From assembly GCF_036347055.1 (NCBI RefSeq), contig NZ_CP108882.1, positions 1,364,001 to 1,428,000 of the forward strand: DNA of 64,000 bases. Reading direction: 5' to 3'. This DNA comes from Streptomyces sp. NBC_00820. GTDB lineage: Bacteria; Actinomycetota; Actinomycetes; Streptomycetales; Streptomycetaceae. Below the pieces are notes generated by a model. It was not told the DNA's origin. It was given only the letters and a program-made list of their open reading frames with translations, and did no database searches. Made by a program: the position numbers and the translations under genes. Positions 35,076 through 43,521 of this stretch are shown piece after piece (positions within the stretch are counted from its first letter, which is position 1; each line of letters starts with the position of its first letter).

Positions 35076-35200
35076 TGCTGCTTCTCCTCGCCCTTGAGTG
35101 AACCTGCGGCGCGGTGAGCGACCGCTTAGTACCTTCAGCACACGTGACGCTAGAAGCCCTGGCACCCGGTGTCAACGGGACACCCGCCGGGTGTGATCCA

Positions 35201-35650
35201 TTACCTCACCAGGAGGTCCAGCAGACGCTCGGTTTCGGCCGCGGGATCAGTGGTCAGTCCGGTGTGCACCGGGCCGGGCTGCACGATGGTGGAGCGCGGC
35301 GCGATCAGCCAGCGGTAGCGCCGTCCCGCGTCGTCCCGGGCCGCCTGTCCGGCCTCCTCGCCGCCCGCGCAGTGACGCTCGATCGCGGCGAGCGCGGCCC
35401 GGACCCCGCTCACGTCGGCCTCCGGGTCGAGGGCGAGCAGTCGCGCCTCGTCGAGGTGGGTGCGGGCACCGACGTAGCCCTGCGCACGGCAGTAGACGAC
35501 GACGCCCGCGTTGATGCACTCGCCGCGCTCGACGCGGGGGACGACGCGCAGCAGGGCGTACTCGAACACGTCCCGGTCGCCGCCCTGGCCGGCTCGGGTG
35601 ATGTGACGCTCGGTCACATGTCCGGCCATGTGGATGTGGCGCTCGCTCAC
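35201..35650 (-). CDS. DUF3037 protein coupled to the HipA-like kinase
   Basis: A 149-residue protein whose core (DVFEYALLRVVPRVERGECI, NAGVVVYCRAQGYVG, LDLLV at the end) matches the DUF3037 family. GTG 35650 overlaps the TGA of the upstream kinase gene as GTGA, with GGAGGG ahead, so the two are translationally coupled and probably act together. The first ~25 residues (repeated ERHIHMAGHVTERHITRAGQ) are His-rich and specific to this protein. DUF3037 proteins are paired with HipA-like kinases in many actinomycetes, but I know of no demonstrated activity. Confidence 0.85.
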   Translation of the reverse strand: MSERHIHMAGHVTERHITRAGQGGDRDVFEYALLRVVPRVERGECINAGVVVYCRAQGYVGARTHLDEARLLALDPEADVSGVRAALAAIERHCAGGEEAGQAARDDAGRRYRWLIAPRSTIVQPGPVHTGLTTDPAAETERLLDLLVR

Positions 35651-36411
35651 TTGCCCTCCTGGAGGCCGTCGATGCGCTCGTGGACGACGGCCGCCCGGGC
35701 GAGCAGGGGCCGGGCATAGGCCCGGCGCAGGTCGTCCGGGGTGTCGAAGCCGGGTTCGTCCGCGAGCCAGGCGTCGGGGATCTGCGCGGTGACCTCGGCG
35801 AGCAGGTCCTCGGTGACCCGGGGGGCCAGCTCGGCCGCGGCGGCGGCCACGTCGGGGGCGAAGCGGGCGAGGGCGTGGTCGCAGGCGTCGTAGGGGCGGG
35901 CCGCGGAGGTCTCGACGGAGGGCCAGTTGTGGTGCCAGATCATGGTGGCGCCGTGGTCGATGAGCCACAGCTCGCCGCGGTGCACGAGGAGGTTGGGGTT
36001 GCGCCAGGAGCGGTCGACGTTGTTGACCAGCGCGTCGAACCAGACGATGCGCCCGGCCTCCTCGGGGCTCACCGCGAAGGCGAGCGGGTCGTAACCGAGG
36101 GCGCCGGAGAGGAAGTCCATGCCCAGGTTGACGCCGCCGCTGGACCGCAGCAGCTCCTGCACCTGCTGCTCGGGCTCGCCGAGCCCCAGTACGGGGTCCA
36201 GCCGGACGGTCACCAGCCGGGGCATCCGGAATCCGAGCCGGCGGGCGAGTTCCCCGCAGACGACCTCGGCGACCAGCGTCTTGCGGCCCTGTCCGGCGCC
36301 GGTGAACTTCATGACGTACGTCCCGAAGTCGTCGCCCTCGACGAGTCCCGGCAGCGAACCACCTTCACGCAGAGGCGTGATGTAGCGGGTCGCGGTGACC
36401 TCGGTCAACAT
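35647..36411 (-). CDS. HipA-family kinase-like protein
   Basis: A 254-residue protein with a compact HipA-like (PIK-type) kinase fold. KFTGAGQGRKTLVAEVVCGELA gives the nucleotide-binding Lys; WFDALVNNVDRSWRNPNLLV is the catalytic loop (D and N) and WLIDHGATMIWHH the metal-binding Asp. It lacks the N-terminal HipA domain, and there is no HipB-like antitoxin gene; the only partner is the coupled DUF3037. ATG 36411 was chosen to start at LTEVTATRYIT; a GTG twelve bases earlier is also possible. Phosphotransfer to a protein or tRNA synthetase is inferred from the HipA family and not visible. Confidence 0.82.
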   Translation of the reverse strand: MLTEVTATRYITPLREGGSLPGLVEGDDFGTYVMKFTGAGQGRKTLVAEVVCGELARRLGFRMPRLVTVRLDPVLGLGEPEQQVQELLRSSGGVNLGMDFLSGALGYDPLAFAVSPEEAGRIVWFDALVNNVDRSWRNPNLLVHRGELWLIDHGATMIWHHNWPSVETSAARPYDACDHALARFAPDVAAAAAELAPRVTEDLLAEVTAQIPDAWLADEPGFDTPDDLRRAYARPLLARAAVVHERIDGLQEGK

Positions 36412-36423
36412 ATTCCCAGGCAC

Positions 36424-36718
36424 TCCCAGTCACTAGCCTTACGATCCATGATCGCCTCCCATGGTGCGCACATCGGAGGATCTGCCGCACCCAACCCCGG
36501 GGAGAACCCGGGAAGTTCCCGCCGGCACCCTGGCCGACACCCTGGCCGGAACCCTGGCCGGAACCCTGGCCGACGCCTCTCCCCGGCGGTCCGTCGATGG
36601 CGACGCGCCCCTCGCTTCCGGCCTCCGGCGTGAAGTGAGCATAGTAACCGAGCGTAATAGTTGGTTCGGAATGCCCGAACCGTCGCGCCGGACCCGTCAC
36701 CCTCCCCTCCGGCGCCAC
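36424..36718 (-). pseudogene. 3' relic of a tyrosine-recombinase integrase
   Basis: The frame from 36718 contains RFGHSEPTITLGYYAHFTPE (residues 13-32), which matches the C-terminal catalytic tail of phage/pSAM2-type tyrosine recombinases: the H of LGH and the catalytic Y of GYYAH are present, followed by EAGSEGRVAIDG. Nothing upstream in this or other frames resembles the rest of an integrase, so only the last quarter remains. Downstream it passes through a 12-bp tandem repeat (36522-36575). It indicates a former integrative element, now gone, next to the HipA/DUF3037 pair. Confidence 0.6.
36522..36575. repeat. 12-bp tandem repeat inside the integrase relic
   Basis: About 4.5 copies of a 12-base unit of the form GGCCGgaACCCT, giving GQGSGQG-type repeats in the relic frame. 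The period keeps frame, so copy-number change would not have disrupted the old gene. Confidence 0.7.
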
Positions 36719-36987
36719 GGCCTACTTCCCGGCTCCCGTCGGGGTTCTTCCCGGGTCCGGCCGCGGTTCGGCCCGCCCGTCGCCGCCCGTACGGATGCGG
36801 CATCGGCGTTTCGGCCAAGTCCGCGGAAGACGGCACCCCGCGCCCGGCAACGGTCGGTGTAAACGACACGGACGCCTCCCCGCCCCGCCGAGCGGTTCGG
36901 AGCACGTCCGAAATACGTGTGTTCGATATCGATGCCGCCTCGTTGACCTGGGTGACAGCACCGGACGCCACCCAGCCGGAGAGAGCC

Positions 36988-37134
36988 ATGCACTCCTCGC
37001 CCGTCCGCCCAGCCGCTCCCCCAACCACCGAGCATCTCAGGAGGATCGCCGGCACCCCGGCCAGAACGTTCCCCTCCCCCGGCGCGGTCCATGGGCCCCG
37101 CGTGGCCCACCGCGCTTCGGGGTGGCCGGCATGA
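36988..37134 (+). CDS. 48-codon ORF translationally coupled to an ABC exporter
   Basis: ATG 36988 follows GGAGAGAGCC, the best ribosome site in the region, and its TGA overlaps the ABC exporter start as ATGA (37131-37134). The encoded 48-residue peptide is basic and Pro/Ala/His-rich (HSSPVRPAAPPTTEHLRRI, then GPRVAHRASGWPA), with no Cys, one Trp and a small hydrophobic content. Its context is like that of a leader peptide or small exported peptide preceding its transporter, but no modifying enzyme gene is nearby and no known precursor motif is recognised. It might instead be a translation-coupling leader only. Confidence 0.45.
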   Translation: MHSSPVRPAAPPTTEHLRRIAGTPARTFPSPGAVHGPRVAHRASGWPA

Positions 37135-39125
37135 CCGAGCCCACCGCCGCAGCGGCCGGCGACGTCCCGCGTCCGCGTACCGCGCCTTTGTCCCCGCCGC
37201 CCGCCGCGGTGCCCGCCGGGCCGCAGGACGACAACCTGACCGACGAAATGGAGGAGACGTACTGGTCGGTCCACGACGGTGCCGCCGCCGGCGCCAGTGT
37301 GGGCCGGCTCCTGACGCGACTGCCGCGGATCACGGCTCTGATCGGCCGGCTCGCCTGGCGGGCCGACCCTCGTGCCACCGGCTGTGTCGTCGTGTGCCAG
37401 CTGGCTTCGGCGGTGATGACCGCCTTCGGTCTGCTCGCCTCCGTCTCGGTCCTGCAGCACTTGTTCGCGGAGGGTCCCACGCCCGACCGGGTGCGTGCGG
37501 CCGTTCCCCGGCTCCTGCTGGTCGTCGGCTTCCTGGCCGCCCGGGCGGTGCTCGACGCCGTCGTCGCGGTCGCACAGGCACGCGTCACTCCCAGGATCCG
37601 CACCTCGCTGGAGTGCGAGTTCCTCCGTCTCACCGGGCACGTACGGCTGGAGGCGGTCGAGGACGCCGACTGGCACGACGAGGTCCACCGGGCCAACGAC
37701 CGGGGTCTTTTCTACGCACGGGCCATCGTCGGCCAGGTCGTCGCCCTCGCGTCCGCCGCGCTCGCGCTCGTCGGAACCGCCGGTGTGCTCGGCGTCCTGC
37801 ATCCCGCGCTTCTTCCGCTGCTCCTGCTGTCCGTGCTGCCCGTCGGCGTCGCGGCCGTGCGCAGCGCACGCGCCAGGTTCGCCTCCTTCAAGCGGTGGAA
37901 CGCCCTGCAGAGGCGCATCCGGGTCTTCTCCTGGCTGCTGCTGGACGTGGACGCCGCCGCCGAACTGCGCTCGGACACGGCCCAGGGAGCCCTGCTGCAC
38001 GAGCACCGGGGGCTGACCTCGAAGATCGCGGCGGAGGACACCCGGCTGGGCGTGCACTCGGCGCTGCTCAACCTCGCGGGACGTGCCATCGGCGGACTCG
38101 GTACGGGCATCACCTACACCGCGCTCGCCGGCATGCTGACGGCCGGCTGGCTGCCGCTGGCCGCCGGCGCCGGCGCGGTCCTCGCCATCCAGTCCGGACA
38201 GGCCGCGCTCACGCGGCTCGTCGAGGTCTCCCACCTCGTCTACGAGCACGCCATGTGGGTGGACGACCTCCTCGCCGTACAGGAGCACAGCCGTCGGCTC
38301 CTCCCGCGGACGACGGAGGTGGCCGCTCCCTCGACCGTGCGGACGATCACCGTGACCGACGTGCACTTCACCTACCCCGGCAAGAGCACTCCCGCCCTGG
38401 ACGGGATCAGCATGACCCTCCACGCCGGGCAGACGGTGGCGTTCGTCGGCCTCAACGGGTCGGGGAAGAGCACCTGCGCCAAGCTGCTGGCCGGCCTGTA
38501 CGAGCCGCGCAAGGGCACGGTGTGCTGGGACGGCACCGACGTACGGAAGATGGACGCGCAGTCGCTGCAACGCCAGGTCGCCTGTGTGCTGCAGGAGCCG
38601 GTGCGCTATCCGTTCAGTGCCCTGGCCAACATCACCGCCGCGACCGGCACTCTGACGCAGGCCGATCCGGAACGCGCTCTGGCCGCCGCCCGCGCCTCCG
38701 GAGCCGACAGCGTCATCGCCTCCCTCCCTCAGACCTGGGCAACGCTGCTGTCCAAGCGGTTCAAGGGTGGACAGGAACTGTCCGGCGGCCAATGGGCGAA
38801 GATCGCGGTGGGGCGTGGGCTGTACAAGAACGCGCCCCTGCTCCTCCTCGACGAGCCGACCGCCAGCATGGATCCGCCCTCCGAACACGCCGTCTACGAG
38901 TCCGTGTTGCGCAGGCGTATGCGCGACGACCAGATCACGGTCCTCATCTCGCACCGGCTCGCCAGCGTCGTCGACTGCGACACGGTCTACGTCTTCGACA
39001 ACGGCCGCATCACCGAGAGCGGCTCCCACCGGGACCTGATGGCCCTCGGCGGCACCTACGCCCAGATGTTCACCCTCCAGGCCGCCGGCTACCAGATCCA
39101 CGACACCTCCGAAGAGGCCCTGTAG
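37131..39125 (+). CDS. ABC exporter with fused membrane and ATPase domains
   Basis: A 664-residue half-transporter. A ~60-residue cytosolic Pro-rich N-tail precedes about six helices (80-380); the ATPase domain has Walker A GLNGSGKST (440-448), a Q-loop, signature LSGGQ, Walker B LLLLDEPTASMDP and switch His in LISHRLAS. There is no N-terminal C39 peptidase domain. The type is seen exporting lanthipeptides, lasso peptides and lipids in actinomycetes and would homodimerise. Translational coupling to a small ORF suggests joint function, but cargo is unproven. A strong hairpin ends the transcript. Confidence 0.88.
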   Translation: MTEPTAAAAGDVPRPRTAPLSPPPAAVPAGPQDDNLTDEMEETYWSVHDGAAAGASVGRLLTRLPRITALIGRLAWRADPRATGCVVVCQLASAVMTAFGLLASVSVLQHLFAEGPTPDRVRAAVPRLLLVVGFLAARAVLDAVVAVAQARVTPRIRTSLECEFLRLTGHVRLEAVEDADWHDEVHRANDRGLFYARAIVGQVVALASAALALVGTAGVLGVLHPALLPLLLLSVLPVGVAAVRSARARFASFKRWNALQRRIRVFSWLLLDVDAAAELRSDTAQGALLHEHRGLTSKIAAEDTRLGVHSALLNLAGRAIGGLGTGITYTALAGMLTAGWLPLAAGAGAVLAIQSGQAALTRLVEVSHLVYEHAMWVDDLLAVQEHSRRLLPRTTEVAAPSTVRTITVTDVHFTYPGKSTPALDGISMTLHAGQTVAFVGLNGSGKSTCAKLLAGLYEPRKGTVCWDGTDVRKMDAQSLQRQVACVLQEPVRYPFSALANITAATGTLTQADPERALAAARASGADSVIASLPQTWATLLSKRFKGGQELSGGQWAKIAVGRGLYKNAPLLLLDEPTASMDPPSEHAVYESVLRRRMRDDQITVLISHRLASVVDCDTVYVFDNGRITESGSHRDLMALGGTYAQMFTLQAAGYQIHDTSEEAL

Positions 39126-39228
39126 GGAACCCGGTTCACTGCGGGCCCCGCCCATTCCCGCGGCGTGAGGCCTGAGTTGCCCCGGTCCGCGGGCCAACTC
39201 GGAGGACATCGCCCCCTTCAGTGCACTG

Positions 39229-39265
39229 GGTGCCCGCCAGGAGGTCCTCCCCCCTGGCGGGCACC
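39229..39265 (+). terminator. Terminator of the ABC exporter
   Basis: GGTGCCCGCCAG (39229-39240) pairs with CTGGCGGGCACC (39254-39265), a perfect 12-bp stem about 100 bp past the exporter stop. Confidence 0.7.
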
Positions 39266-39335
39266 GGGCCGGCGTCCGGTCCCGGGAAATCCCCATCAAC
39301 GCGAAGCCGGCGACATGTCCCGTTCCGGCTGGACC

Positions 39336-39497
39336 TAGGGGGTGTCGTTTGGATCAGGTCGGATCAGGTCGCGGCGTCCGGTGCGGTGCCTCGCAAGGCG
39401 GAGGATCTGCCGCGTACCGGACATACTCGGCTGATCCGACAACGCGGCGAGGTGCCGTGCCGGGCGGACCCCGAGCTGATCCAAACGACACCCCCTA
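39336..39497. mobile_element. MITE-like palindromic element B, copy 1
   Basis: About 158 bp between TA dinucleotides, with perfect ends GGGGGTGTCGTTTGGATCAG and its complement; CTAG on both borders (39335-39338 and 39495-39498). Internal half-arms also pair, so it folds as a hairpin with a core GTACCGGACATAC, cognate to the GTACTGGA core of element A. A second, inverted copy lies at 43522-43687. It has no gene. Its right CTAG supplies TAGATT, a possible -10 for the next gene. Confidence 0.8.
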
Positions 39498-39507
39498 GAT
39501 TCCTCGC

Positions 39508-39816
39508 ATGACCTCACACCTCAGTCACGGCGCCTCGGGAGCCATCCGACGCTTCGCCGGATGGGTCGCCCGCGGCTCGGCAGGCCACCCGATACTGGAG
39601 GGGATCGACTACTGGGAGGACCTCAGGGACTCGCCCTCTCAGATGGAGACCTGTTTCGCCGTCTTCGCCAACGTCCTGGAACTCGACAAGCGGGGAGAGC
39701 CCGTCAACGAGAAGTACGCCGAGCGCCGCGCCGCGACGTGGCTCCACCGCTACTGCACGGGGTCGCTTCCCCCGGGCGAGAAGGACATCGAGCCGTGGGA
39801 ATGCGCGCTCTACTGA
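39508..39816 (+). CDS. Hypothetical protein downstream of element B
   Basis: A 102-residue acidic, soluble protein (MTSHLSHGASGAIRRFAGWV, EGIDYWEDLRDSPSQMETCF, ERRAATWLHRYCTGSLPPGE). I do not recognise the family. TAGATT at 39496-39501, made partly of the element's border TAG, lies 6 bases ahead of the ATG. If it is the natural -10, the mobile element inserted directly upstream of it or created it. Confidence 0.65.
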   Translation: MTSHLSHGASGAIRRFAGWVARGSAGHPILEGIDYWEDLRDSPSQMETCFAVFANVLELDKRGEPVNEKYAERRAATWLHRYCTGSLPPGEKDIEPWECALY

Positions 39817-39950
39817 GAGCCGGCCACGTCGGACACGGAAGTCGACACATGTACGGCCGCCCTGTGAACGGGTGGCGCCCCGGGGCCGTACCCCTCTATG
39901 GATCACGCGTGCATCGATCACGAACAGGCCCCGCGGAAGGGAACGCCCAC

Positions 39951-40394
39951 ATGACCAGCGCATCGTTCAAACCCGAAGCGGGACCGGGCCGCCGTACCGT
40001 CATGGCGGCGGCAGGAGCGGCCGGTCTCGCCGCCGCGCTGACCGCCTGCGGTTCGGACGACAAGTCGTCCGACGCCGCCGACACCGTGTCCGGCGGTGGG
40101 GATGGGGGCGCGGCACTGGCCAAGACCGCGGACATCCCCGAGGGCGGCGGCAAGATCTTCAAGGACCAGAGCGTCGTGGTGACGCAGCCGACAGCGGGCA
40201 CCTACAAGGCCTTCTCGTCGAAGTGCACCCACCAGGGCTGCGCGGTCAGCAGCATCGCGAACGGCGTGATCGTCTGTCCGTGCCACGGCAGTCACTTCTC
40301 GGTCGAGGACGGCAGCGTCAAGCACGGGCCGGCGACCCAGCCCCTGCCCGCCCAGAAGATCACCGTCTCCGGCGACGACATCAAGCTGGCCTGA
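39951..40394 (+). CDS. Rieske [2Fe-2S] protein, Tat-exported lipoprotein
   Basis: A 147-residue Rieske protein. The N-terminus (GPGRRTVMAAAGAAGLAAA) has the twin-arginine signal followed by a lipobox LTAC near residue 33, so it is exported folded and lipid-anchored. The cluster-binding pair is intact: CTHQGC (near 92) and CPCHGSHF (near 110). Such small extracytoplasmic Rieske proteins occur as orphan electron carriers in actinomycetes, distinct from the bc1 subunit. GGAAGGG precedes the ATG by 9 bases. The electron partner is not apparent. Confidence 0.88.
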   Translation: MTSASFKPEAGPGRRTVMAAAGAAGLAAALTACGSDDKSSDAADTVSGGGDGGAALAKTADIPEGGGKIFKDQSVVVTQPTAGTYKAFSSKCTHQGCAVSSIANGVIVCPCHGSHFSVEDGSVKHGPATQPLPAQKITVSGDDIKLA

Positions 40395-40644
40395 GCCGAC
40401 GCCCGTCCCCGTGGCCTCCACCACGACTTCCACCGCGACCTCCTCCGTGGTCTCCTCCGTGACCGCCGCGGTCGCGGCCGCGGGGAAGCAACGGTGGAAG
40501 CCGTGGAAGAGGCCGCGGAGAGATCGGGGAGAGGTCGCGGAAGGGCCATGGGGCGGCCCTGAGTCGGCTGCGGAAAGGCCACGGAGTGGCCGCGGAGAGG
40601 CTGCGGAAGACTCGGGCATGACGAGGGAGAAAAAAGGGGGCCGC

Positions 40645-41115
40645 ATGTCCGATGCTCAGCAGCGCCGGGGCCGGAAGATCATGATGACGCCCGGCGAGCT
40701 GGACGTTTTCCTCACCGCTCAGCGCACCTGCCGGGTCGCCAGCGTCTCGGCGGACGGCGCGCCGCACGTGAGCGCGCTGTGGTTCGCCTGGGACGGCACC
40801 TCGCTGTGGCTGTACTCCGTGGTGCGCAGCAGGCGTTGGACCCAACTGCGCCGCGACCCGCGGGTGGCGGTGGTGATCGACTCGGGTGAGGAGTACGACC
40901 AGTTGCGCGGCGCCGAGCTGTCCGGGCGGGCGGAGTTCGTGGGCGAGGCACCCCGGACCGGCGAGCTGTGCGCCGAACTCGACCTGCCGGAAACGCTGTT
41001 CGCGCGCAAGTACTTCGGCCTGAACGAGCTGCCGCACGACGGCCGGCACGCCTGGGCCCGGCTCACCCCGGAGAAGGTCGTGTCCTGGGACTTCCGGAAG
41101 CTGGGCGCGCGATAG
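40645..41115 (+). CDS. PPOX-class flavin/F420-binding split-barrel protein
   Basis: A 156-residue protein of the pyridoxamine-5'-phosphate-oxidase-like fold: MMTPGELDVFLTAQRTCRVA, SVSADGAPHVSALWFAWDG and WTQLRRDPRVAVVIDSGEEY fit the FMN- or F420-binding group. In Streptomyces, many use F420. ATG 40645 has GGGGG 6 bases ahead, decisive against the upstream ATG 40618 and the longer frame, which covers degenerate GCCGCGGAGAGG-like repeats (40470-40615). Substrate unknown. Confidence 0.8.
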   Translation: MSDAQQRRGRKIMMTPGELDVFLTAQRTCRVASVSADGAPHVSALWFAWDGTSLWLYSVVRSRRWTQLRRDPRVAVVIDSGEEYDQLRGAELSGRAEFVGEAPRTGELCAELDLPETLFARKYFGLNELPHDGRHAWARLTPEKVVSWDFRKLGAR

Positions 41116-41186
41116 GAAACGGTGGCGGTCCGTACGGCGTCGACACGCACTCCGGGTGAGCCGACCCCGACGGGCCGTGCGCGCGC

Positions 41187-42095
41187 TCAGTCCGACGCGA
41201 TCCGGCGTGCCACCGCCCCCAGCGCCCCGACCGCCGCCCGGATCGACGGGCGGCGGTCCGCGTCCGCGCGCCAGACGACGTAGACGTGCCGGCGAACGCG
41301 CTGCCTGAGCGGAACCAGCACCACGTTCGCGGGCACCGGGTCACGCCCCAGCAGCGGTGCGATGCACACCCCCAACCCGGCTGCCACCAGGTTGAGTTGG
41401 GTGTGCGTCTCGCCCGCACGGTGGCCGACGATCGGCTCGATGCCCTTCGAGCGCAGCGTGAAGATCAGCCACTCGTGGCAGAACTCGCCCTCGCCCCAGG
41501 TGATCCACTCGTCCTCCGCGAACTCGGCGAGGTCGACCTCGTCGCGGTGTGCGAGCCGGTGCCCGACGGGCAGGGCGACGTCCGCGGGATCGTCCAGCAG
41601 CGGCGCCTTGACCAGACCGTCCGGCACCGGCATCGGCTTGTTGTACCAGTCGAGGACGACGGCGAGATCGAGGTCGCCGCGCAGGACACCGGCGATGCCC
41701 CGTTCGGGTTCCAGTTCGCTGGAGCGCACCCGCAGTCCCGGATGCTCGGCGCGCAGGGCGGCGAGGGCGGCCGGGAACAGACCGCGGGCGGCGGTCGGGA
41801 ACGCCGACAGCCGCAGCTCGCCGACGACCTGCCCCCGGTGTGCCTCCAGGTCGGACTGGGCCAGCTCGACCTGGGAGAGGATGCGCGCCGCGTGCTCGGA
41901 CAGCCGCCGGCCGGCGTCCGTGAGCCGTACCCCTCGCCCGTTCTTGGCGAGCAGCCGCTGACCGACCTCCCGCTCCAGCTTGCCCAGCTGCTGCGAGACG
42001 GCGGACGTGGTGACGTGCAGCGCGTCCGCGGCGGCGCTGACGGAGCCGTGGCGGGCGAGGGCGTCCAGGGTGCGCAGGCGCTCCAGGTTCAACAT
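41187..42095 (-). CDS. LysR-family transcriptional regulator
   Basis: A 302-residue LTTR: winged HTH LNLERLRTLDALARHGSVSA ... HVTTSAVSQQLGKLEREVG in residues 1-60, then an effector domain (HRGQVVGELRLSAFPTAARG, HYVVWRADA-like C-end VYVVWRADADRR). It is divergent from an EamA transporter with a 74-bp gap, the usual LTTR-target layout, so it likely activates the exporter on a small-molecule signal. ATG start at 42095. Confidence 0.92.
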   Translation of the reverse strand: MLNLERLRTLDALARHGSVSAAADALHVTTSAVSQQLGKLEREVGQRLLAKNGRGVRLTDAGRRLSEHAARILSQVELAQSDLEAHRGQVVGELRLSAFPTAARGLFPAALAALRAEHPGLRVRSSELEPERGIAGVLRGDLDLAVVLDWYNKPMPVPDGLVKAPLLDDPADVALPVGHRLAHRDEVDLAEFAEDEWITWGEGEFCHEWLIFTLRSKGIEPIVGHRAGETHTQLNLVAAGLGVCIAPLLGRDPVPANVVLVPLRQRVRRHVYVVWRADADRRPSIRAAVGALGAVARRIASD

Positions 42096-42120
42096 GTAAG
42101 CAATCCTAAGAGGTACCGTG

Positions 42121-42132
42121 CGAGAAGTCTCG
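42121..42132. promoter_or_regulatory. Palindrome in the LysR/EamA divergent gap
   Basis: CGAGA-AG-TCTCG is a perfect 12-bp palindrome in the 74-bp gap, followed by ATTGTGCTACGAGGTTGC, which has an LTTR-like T-N11-A spacing. Position suggests a LysR binding site. Confidence 0.45.
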
Positions 42133-42169
42133 ATTGTGCTACGAGGTTGCGCCCAGCATCCTTGGCGGC

Positions 42170-43180
42170 ATGAGCACGGTCACCACTCCCCGGACCCAGT
42201 CCCCCGCCGCCACTCCGCCCCGCTCCGACCCACATCCCCACCCCGAACCCCGCCCGCGCCTCGACTGGCGCCTGCGCTTCGGTGCCCTGTCCCTGATCTG
42301 GGGATTCAGCTTTCTGCTGATCAAGGTGGGCACCGCCGGCTACGCGCCCTTCCAGGTCACCCTGGGCCGACTGGTGTTCGGCACGGCGGTCCTGGCGGCG
42401 GCGATGGCCGTGAAGCGGGAGCGGCTGCCGCGCGGGGCGCGCGTGTGGGGGCACATGGCGGTCGCCGCGTTCTTCCTGAACGCCCTGCCGTTCTCCCTCT
42501 TCGCCTACGCGGAGCTGACGATCCCGTCGACCCTGGCCGGGATCTGCAACGCCACCTCACCCCTGTGGGGCATGATCCTTTCCCTGGTCGCCCTCTCCGA
42601 GGACCGGCCGACCCGGGTGCGCATCGCCGGCCTCGGCCTGGGCTTCCTCGGGGTGCTGACGGTGCTCGGCGCGTGGCAGGGCTTCCACGGCCTCGACGCC
42701 ACCGGCACGGCGTTGGCGCTGCTGGCCTCGCTGAGCTACCCGATAGGCTGGATCTACGTACGCCGGACCCTGGCAGGTACGGGCAACTCCCATCTGTCCC
42801 TGACCGGCGCGCAGTTGCTGCTGGCGACGGTCCAACTGGCCGTGGTCACCCCTGCCTTCACCAGCCTCCCCACACACTTCCCGCTCGTCCCGCTGCTGGC
42901 GACAGCCGCGCTGGGCGCCCTCGGCACAGGGCTGGCGGTCCTCATCCAGTACGGCCTGGTCGCCGAAGTGGGGCCCACGACGGGCCAGATGGTCACGTAC
43001 TTCATCCCGGTCATCGCCACGGCCGCCGGCGTGGCGATCCTCGGGGAGTCGCTCCGCTGGACCACGCCGGTCGGCGCGGTGATCGTCATCGCGGGGGCGG
43101 CTCTGACCCAGGTACGCCGGCGCTCCGGAAGCGCGGAGCCCCGGACCCCGAGGCTCACCCGCCTCCGCGGCCGCGCGTAA
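42170..43180 (+). CDS. EamA-family transporter (DMT exporter)
   Basis: A 336-residue protein with ten predicted helices in two EamA repeats. The first repeat starts LSLIWGFSFLLIKVGTAGYA; the EamA mid-motif appears as AYAELTIPSTLAGICNATSPLW and VLGERL-like AILGESLRWTTP near the end. Substrates of this family include amino acids and metabolites. A ~38-residue Pro-rich cytosolic N-tail precedes helix 1. ATG 42170. Probably under the divergent LysR regulator. Confidence 0.85.
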   Translation: MSTVTTPRTQSPAATPPRSDPHPHPEPRPRLDWRLRFGALSLIWGFSFLLIKVGTAGYAPFQVTLGRLVFGTAVLAAAMAVKRERLPRGARVWGHMAVAAFFLNALPFSLFAYAELTIPSTLAGICNATSPLWGMILSLVALSEDRPTRVRIAGLGLGFLGVLTVLGAWQGFHGLDATGTALALLASLSYPIGWIYVRRTLAGTGNSHLSLTGAQLLLATVQLAVVTPAFTSLPTHFPLVPLLATAALGALGTGLAVLIQYGLVAEVGPTTGQMVTYFIPVIATAAGVAILGESLRWTTPVGAVIVIAGAALTQVRRRSGSAEPRTPRLTRLRGRA

Positions 43181-43187
43181 CCACCGC

Positions 43188-43310
43188 GACCGGCGCCGCG
43201 CAGACCGGCCTCGAATGGCGCCGCGTCGACCAGCCTCGACCGGACACCGTGCAGACCTGCCTCGACCGGCGCCGCGTCGTCCGGCCCCGACCGGCGCCGC
43301 GGCGAACGCC
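43188..43310. repeat. Degenerate ~31-bp repeat after the EamA gene
   Basis: Three to four degenerate copies around a core CCTCGACCGGCGCCGCG. They occupy the first part of a 340-bp spacer to MITE copy 2; the rest (43311-43521) is GC-rich without a supported gene or clear terminator. Confidence 0.55.
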
Positions 43311-43521
43311 CTTGAGTCGCATCGCGCCAATCGCTCCGCCGCGCCCCGGCTGTTCGGCCGCCCAGCCGTGGCGCGCTCCGGTGCCTTCCGCCCCGCTTCC
43401 CCAGCGGTCGCGCGTTCCGGTGACGTCCGCCCCACTCCCCCAGCCGCACGCACCGGACCCCGCTCGCACCCGCCGGAACCCTCGGCACACCGGAGCCGGC
43501 CAGACCCGGAAGACGGGCCCT

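Noticed and set aside
37091..39175. Second long frame covering the ABC exporter
   Set aside because: Arg-rich shadow of the ABC gene, which has Walker A, signature and Walker B motifs in its own frame.
40411..40644. N-terminal extension of the PPOX gene
   Set aside because: Degenerate GCCGCGGAGAGG-like repeats with no family match; ATG 40645 has a strong ribosome site.
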